The position numbers and the translations under genes were made by a program. A stretch of DNA of 64,000 nucleotides, from the NCBI GenBank assembly GCA_017471085.1, contig JAFUWW010000010.1:6818-70817 (forward strand), read 5' to 3'. Below are positions 60,023 to 64,000 of this stretch, one piece after another. The stretch comes from Bacteroidales bacterium. GTDB taxonomy: Bacteria; Bacteroidota; Bacteroidia; Bacteroidales; UBA932. Under the pieces are notes generated by a model, which ran no database searches, was not told where the DNA came from, and saw only the letters and a program-made list of their open reading frames with translations. The first letter of the stretch is position 1; each line of letters starts with the position of its first letter.

Positions 60023-62535
60023 TGGACGGAAAACTGGAATTGAAACTGGGATTCGACAAGGTGCGGCAGGCCATTCAGGACCGCTGTTCCACGGATTATG
60101 CCGCCACCCGGGTGGCCGATGAGGAATTCAGCACGGACGGCGCCGAAATCCACCGCAGGCACCTTCTCACGGACGAGATGCGTCTCATCCTCATGTTCGA
60201 GGACAATTTCCCTACGAGCGGCTATATCGACGCCCTGCCTTTCCTGGAGCCCATCGGCAAAAATGCTTCCATCGACCTTCTGTCGCTGGGAAAACTGCGC
60301 ACGCTGCTGGAGACGCTCCGGAAGGCGCTCAATTTCTTCCATAGCATCAAGGAGGGCATCTACCCCAATCTGCAGCATCTGGCTTCGGGAATTACGGCGC
60401 CGGCGGAGGTTTCGCGGCGAATCGATTCCATCCTGGACCGCCACGGAGAGATGAAAGACACGGCCTCGGACGAACTGTACAGCATCCGGCGCAGCATCAA
60501 AGACAAGGAAATCAACATTTCCAAGCGGATGAATGCCATCCTCCGCGAGGCGCAGCAGTCCGGCCTGGCCGATGCCGACGCCAGCGTGGCCATCCGTGAC
60601 GGAAAGATGCTCATTCCGGTGTCGTCGGCCAAGAAACGGCAGTTCTCCGGCTTCGTGTACGACGAGTCCGCCACCGGGAAAACCACTTTTATGGAGCCGG
60701 CGGAGGTGGTGGCGCTGGAGAACGAGATTGCGGAGCTCCACTTCGCGGAAACCCGGGAGATGGCCCGCATCCTGCACGACTTCTCCGAGTTCCTGCGGCC
60801 GTTTGTGCCGGAACTGATGGACGGCGCCGTGTTCGTGGGAGAGCTGGATTTCAATATGGCCAAGGCCCATGTGGCACTGGACTTCATCGCGGGTATGCCG
60901 CTGCTTTCCGAAAGCGGGGAACTGAGGCTGCGCAAGGCCCGGCATCCGCTGCTGGAGAGGAGTTTGAGAAAGGAGAAGAAGAGTATCGTCCCGCTTACGG
61001 TCACCCTTACTCCGCAGAAGCGGATCCTGCTTATCTCCGGCCCCAATGCCGGCGGCAAGAGCGTCTGCCTCAAGACGGTGGGCCTGTTGCAGTACATGTT
61101 CCAGTGGGGTATGCTGATTCCCACCTCAGAGACTTCGGAACTTCCTGTATTCGAGCGGATTATGGTGTCTATCGGCGACGACCAGTCGCTGGAGAACGAC
61201 CTGTCCACCTACAGTTCTTTCCTCTCCGACATGAAATCCATGCTGGCGGTGGCCGATGCCAGGACACTGGTGCTCATCGACGAGTTCGGCTCCGGGACGG
61301 AACCTGCCGCCGGCGGTGCCATTGCGGAGGCTATCCTGCACGAGCTGGACGTGCGCGGCGCCTATGGCGTCATCACCACCCACTACACCAATTTGAAACT
61401 GTATGCATCGGGTGCGGACACGGGTGTGGTGAACGGGGCCATGCAGTTCGATGCGGCTACGGTGACCCCGCTGTTCCAGCTGGAAACGGGACTTCCGGGA
61501 TCGTCCTTCGCCTTTGAACTGGCCAGGAAAATGGGCCTGCCGGAAGCCATCGTCCACGATGCCGAGCAGCGCGCCGGAGAGCAGTACGTGGGCATTGAGC
61601 GGAATCTTCGCAAGATTGCCCGGAACCGCCGCGCCCTGGACGAGAAACTCACGAAGATCCGCGCTACGGACAAAACCCTGGACAACCTGACAGACCGGTA
61701 CGAAAAGGAACTGGAAGACATCCGCCAGATGCGGAAGGGAATCCTGGAGGAAGCCCGCCGCGAGGCGGAGGATATCGTGAAAAACGCCAATAAACAGGTC
61801 GAGAGCACCATCCGTACCATCCGGGAGTCCCAGGCCGACAAGCAGCAGACCCGCGATGCCAGAAATGAGCTCCAGGGGTTCCTGGGTGCCCTGGCGGACA
61901 GCCGCCGCTCCCGCGACGAATACATCGAAGGAAAGCTCCAGACCGTCCGCCAGCGCAAGGAGAAGGAAATCCAGCGCAAGAAGCGCCGGGCCGATACGGA
62001 AACCCTCCGGAAGATGGAGCGCGAGGAGGCCGAGGCGAAGAAGATGCAGGCCTTCCGGGAGGCGCCTTTGAAAGTGGGGGAGAAAGTGCGGGTGAAAGAC
62101 AACGGCATGGTGGGAGAAGTCTCCAAGGTTTCCACCAAGGCCGTGACTGTAATCATCGGCAATATTACTTCAAAAATGCCGCTGGACCGCGTGGAGCGCA
62201 TCACTTCCAATGAGTACAAGGCAGCGGCGAAACCGGTGGAGCACCGTCCCAGGGCCCTCTATGATACGGGCCTTCAGGAGCGGAAAGCCCAGTTCAAATT
62301 GGAACTGGATGTCCGGGGCGAGCGGGTGAACGACGCCTTGGAAATCGTGATGCGATACATTGACGATGCAATCATGCTGAACGTCAGTTCGGTGCGAATT
62401 TTGCATGGAAAAGGAACGGGCGCCCTGCACGAGGAGATCCAAAAGTATGTGAGGACGGTGCCCGGCGTTTTATCCGTAGCGGACGAGCAGGTCCAGTTCG
62501 GCGGCTCCGGCGTTACGGTGGTAAAGTTTGGCTAA
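60019..62535 (+). CDS. mutS2: Endonuclease MutS2
   Basis: 838 residues. The MutS core and clamp lie in residues 1-310, the ATPase has Walker A GPNAGGKS (about 341-348), LSTYSSFLSDM, Walker B LVLIDEFGSGTEP and THYTNLK; a long coiled-coil (about 520-690) follows, and the C-terminal Smr domain carries LDVRGERVNDALE and ILHGKGTGALHEEIQKY, with the LDLR-type motif and HGKG. MutS2 suppresses homologous recombination or splits collided ribosomes, depending on the species. It is coupled to cdaA by a 4-base overlap and followed five bases later by the YraN gene. Confidence 0.95.
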   Translation: MMDGKLELKLGFDKVRQAIQDRCSTDYAATRVADEEFSTDGAEIHRRHLLTDEMRLILMFEDNFPTSGYIDALPFLEPIGKNASIDLLSLGKLRTLLETLRKALNFFHSIKEGIYPNLQHLASGITAPAEVSRRIDSILDRHGEMKDTASDELYSIRRSIKDKEINISKRMNAILREAQQSGLADADASVAIRDGKMLIPVSSAKKRQFSGFVYDESATGKTTFMEPAEVVALENEIAELHFAETREMARILHDFSEFLRPFVPELMDGAVFVGELDFNMAKAHVALDFIAGMPLLSESGELRLRKARHPLLERSLRKEKKSIVPLTVTLTPQKRILLISGPNAGGKSVCLKTVGLLQYMFQWGMLIPTSETSELPVFERIMVSIGDDQSLENDLSTYSSFLSDMKSMLAVADARTLVLIDEFGSGTEPAAGGAIAEAILHELDVRGAYGVITTHYTNLKLYASGADTGVVNGAMQFDAATVTPLFQLETGLPGSSFAFELARKMGLPEAIVHDAEQRAGEQYVGIERNLRKIARNRRALDEKLTKIRATDKTLDNLTDRYEKELEDIRQMRKGILEEARREAEDIVKNANKQVESTIRTIRESQADKQQTRDARNELQGFLGALADSRRSRDEYIEGKLQTVRQRKEKEIQRKKRRADTETLRKMEREEAEAKKMQAFREAPLKVGEKVRVKDNGMVGEVSKVSTKAVTVIIGNITSKMPLDRVERITSNEYKAAAKPVEHRPRALYDTGLQERKAQFKLELDVRGERVNDALEIVMRYIDDAIMLNVSSVRILHGKGTGALHEEIQKYVRTVPGVLSVADEQVQFGGSGVTVVKFG

Positions 62536-62540
62536 ACCAC

Positions 62541-62915
62541 ATGAATGTACTAAAAACCAGTAAACTAGGAGAGTTGGGCGAGCAGATGGCGTGCGATTTT
62601 CTGGAAACCAGGGGACATCAGATCCTGGACCGGAACTGGAGGGGCGGACATTTGGAAATCGACATTGTCTCGGAATCGTCCGACGGCCTGCATTTCATAG
62701 AGGTAAAGGCGAGGAAGACCCCCGTGACAACCGCCGTGTCAGACCAGGTCTCGTCCGTAAAACAGCGCCGTATCTCTGCTGCGGCCCTGAAATATCTGAA
62801 CAACAAGCATCTGGAAGGAAGGGAAGTTTTCTTCGACGTAGTCTCCGTCCTGTTCGACGGCTCCGAAGCGGTGGTGCGGTATTTCCCGCAGGCCTGGATT
62901 CCGATGTATACCTGA
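62541..62915 (+). CDS. YraN family (UPF0102) nuclease-like protein
   Basis: 124 residues. LGELGEQMACDFLETRGHQILDRNWRGGHLEIDIVSE and LHFIEVKARK are the family signature, with the restriction-endonuclease-like residues Glu, Asp and the ExK motif. It is cytosolic and its role is unproven; a Holliday-junction or DNA-uptake role has been suggested for relatives. It lies between mutS2 and a ManC-like gene. Confidence 0.88.
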   Translation: MNVLKTSKLGELGEQMACDFLETRGHQILDRNWRGGHLEIDIVSESSDGLHFIEVKARKTPVTTAVSDQVSSVKQRRISAAALKYLNNKHLEGREVFFDVVSVLFDGSEAVVRYFPQAWIPMYT

Positions 62916-62922
62916 CAGAACT

Positions 62923-63693
62923 ATGGCAACACACCGATATTGCGTTATCATGGCAGATGGTTCGGGCTCTCCGTTCCAGCTCCGTGTCACTTATGAGCGT
63001 TTTGTACGCGTAATCCCCAGGGACCATATCCTCGTGGTCACCCTGTCCCGCTTTGCCGACGAGGCCCGGAAGGTGCTGCCGGAACTTCCAGAAGAGAATC
63101 TGCTGCTGGAGCCGTACCCCCGCGGAACAGCCCCCTGTATGGCATTCGCGGCCTATACGCTGCGTCACAGGGATCCGGAGGCGGTGATTATCGCCACGCC
63201 GTGGGACTCCGTAATCCGGGACGAAAACATGTTCGCCCGCACCGTCATCGAGGCCTGCCTGTACGTAGAGAAGAACGATGTCCTCATGACCCTGGGCGTA
63301 GTGCCCAAGTCGCCGGAAGTGAATTTCGGCTATATCCAGGTGAAGGAAGGGCGGAATGCCCACAGCCTGCCCGGCCCGCTCCAGGTGAAGACCTTCACGG
63401 AAAAGCCGCCGCTGGAACTGGCCGAAGTCTTCGTCCGCACCGGCGAATTCTTCTGGAACAGCGGCGTGTTCATCTGGAAGGCCACCACCATCTGCGAGGA
63501 GATGGAGCGGTACATCCCGGAAGTGACGGAACTCCTGCACGGAGTGCCGGAGCATCAAGGAGATCCGGAATGGCTGGTCAGGGCCTATGGGGAGTGCCCC
63601 AAAATGTCGCTCGACTACGGCGTGATGGAGCACACGGAAAGAGCCTGGCTCTACCCCGCCAAGTTCGGCTGGGCCGATATTGACCGGTTGTGA
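62923..63693 (+). CDS. Degenerate mannose-1-phosphate guanylyltransferase-like protein
   Basis: 256 residues; functional ManC enzymes have about 350 or more. The frame is clearly ManC-like (LLEPYPRGTAPCMAFAAYTLRHRDP, LTLGVVPKSPEVNFGYIQV, VKTFTEKP, FFWNSGVFIWKA, PKMSLDYGVMEHT). However, the nucleotide-binding signature GGxGSRxWPxSR...KQF is gone: YCVIMADGSGSPF runs straight into VTYERF, a loss of about 20 residues. The usual PSDH becomes TPWDS, and the protein stops at FGWADIDRL where others continue. It is probably unable to make GDP-mannose; a pseudogene in decay or a protein with another role. Confidence 0.75.
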   Translation: MATHRYCVIMADGSGSPFQLRVTYERFVRVIPRDHILVVTLSRFADEARKVLPELPEENLLLEPYPRGTAPCMAFAAYTLRHRDPEAVIIATPWDSVIRDENMFARTVIEACLYVEKNDVLMTLGVVPKSPEVNFGYIQVKEGRNAHSLPGPLQVKTFTEKPPLELAEVFVRTGEFFWNSGVFIWKATTICEEMERYIPEVTELLHGVPEHQGDPEWLVRAYGECPKMSLDYGVMEHTERAWLYPAKFGWADIDRL

Positions 63694-63721
63694 AAAAACC
63701 TGTTGATAACCTCCGGAACTT

Positions 63722-63752
63722 TTGGAAATTCAATAAATTAATCGTATCTTTG
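63722..63752 (+). promoter_or_regulatory. Promoter of the rplC ribosomal operon
   Basis: TTG (63722-63724) and TATCTTTG (63745-63752), 20 bases apart, form one of the best promoters in the window. The start region overlaps an imperfect inverted repeat GCGGTCCGC/GCGAACCGC (63752-63777). Confidence 0.75.
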
Positions 63753-63825
63753 CGGTCCGCGAAAGTAGGCGAACCGCTTATTTTTTGCGTTAAAGTATTA
63801 ATAAACAATTAATTAACAAACACCA

Positions 63826-64000
63826 ATGCCTGGTTTAATTGGAAAGAAAGTCGGAATGATTTCCGTCTTCGGTGCCGACGGGAAGAATATTCCGTGCACC
63901 GTCGTTGAGGCTGGTCCGTGTGTTGTCACGCAGGTTCGTACCGTGGAAACCGATGGTTACTCCGCCGTTCAGCTTGCCTATGACGAAAAGAAAGAGAAAC
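63826..64000 (+). CDS. rplC: 50S ribosomal protein L3 (3' partial)
   Basis: The first 58 codons are visible: [32 protein letters not shown] followed by VVTQVRT match the N terminus of L3, which initiates 50S assembly. The gene runs off the window. No rpsJ lies in front of it, unlike many S10 operons, so the cluster appears to start with rplC under its own promoter with an A/T-rich leader of about 65-70 bases. Confidence 0.93.
   Translation, partial: MPGLIGKKVGMISVFGADGKNIPCTVVEAGPCVVTQVRTVETDGYSAVQLAYDEKKEK

Overview
The window is about 64 kb of a GC-rich chromosome from the phylum Bacteroidota, most likely order Bacteroidales. The signs are the recurrent promoter element TAnnTTTG (usually TATCTTTG) roughly 20 bases after TTG, near absence of Shine-Dalgarno sites, DUF4252 and DUF6562 proteins, CarboxypepD_reg/TonB-plug outer-membrane proteins, the LptE - small protein - SecG cluster and a Zn-ribbon type PheS. 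Genus cannot be decided from sequence alone; a gut or rumen Bacteroidales of the Cryptobacteroides/Rikenella kind is only a guess. I see no prophage, no CRISPR array, no intact insertion sequence and no rRNA.

Layout. 1-8.7 kb: acid phosphatase (5'-partial), LD-carboxypeptidase, VanX-type dipeptidase, a fused PreA, a secreted tannase-like esterase, tRNA-Ser(GCU), a cytidylate-kinase-like protein; two loci here carry paired hairpin repeats. 8.7-14 kb: minus-strand run of TPR lipoprotein, membrane LytTR regulator, Na+/solute symporter and phytase-like esterase, then a clan-A glycoside hydrolase. 14-21 kb: sigma-54-type activator - LptE - small protein - SecG, a ClpB without its N domain, a histidine phosphatase, PheS. 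21.9-33.4 kb: C69 dipeptidase, three DUF6562 lipoproteins (the last fused to a nuclease), an SGNH-SGNH-MBOAT acyl-transfer operon, secreted phospholipase D. 33.4-44.8 kb: RsmA, M28 peptidase, EamA transporter, a frameshifted PagL-like deacylase, AspS, MurB-MurA, a PLP aminotransferase, an aldo/keto reductase. 44.8-52.3 kb: two ECF sigma cassettes flanking DapF. 52.4-59.2 kb: DapA-DapD-Asd-M20-DapB-ThrA, i.e. most of the aspartate/diaminopimelate pathway. 59.2-64 kb: CdaA (c-di-AMP synthase), MutS2, YraN, a degenerate ManC-like protein and the start of rplC.

Functional theme: envelope building. Diaminopimelate synthesis, MurA/MurB, muropeptide trimming, LPS transport, lipid A deacylation and surface acylation are all present, with housekeeping translation and chaperone genes between them.

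The most unusual signal is a family of small palindromic repeats with outer ends GAT/ATC and inner ends ATGAC/GTCAT. They occur as divergent pairs or as 20-21-base partial tandems closed by one full 25-26-base hairpin. Copies lie between genes (before clpB; between dapD and asd) and, strikingly, inside open reading frames without breaking them: rsmA, murB, an aminotransferase and twice in the M20 gene. dapF carries a different, larger in-frame palindromic insertion. This resembles the Rickettsia palindromic elements and REPINs in behaviour, but I do not recognise the family. Two further hairpin families and a 50-base direct repeat with compensatory palindromes also occur.
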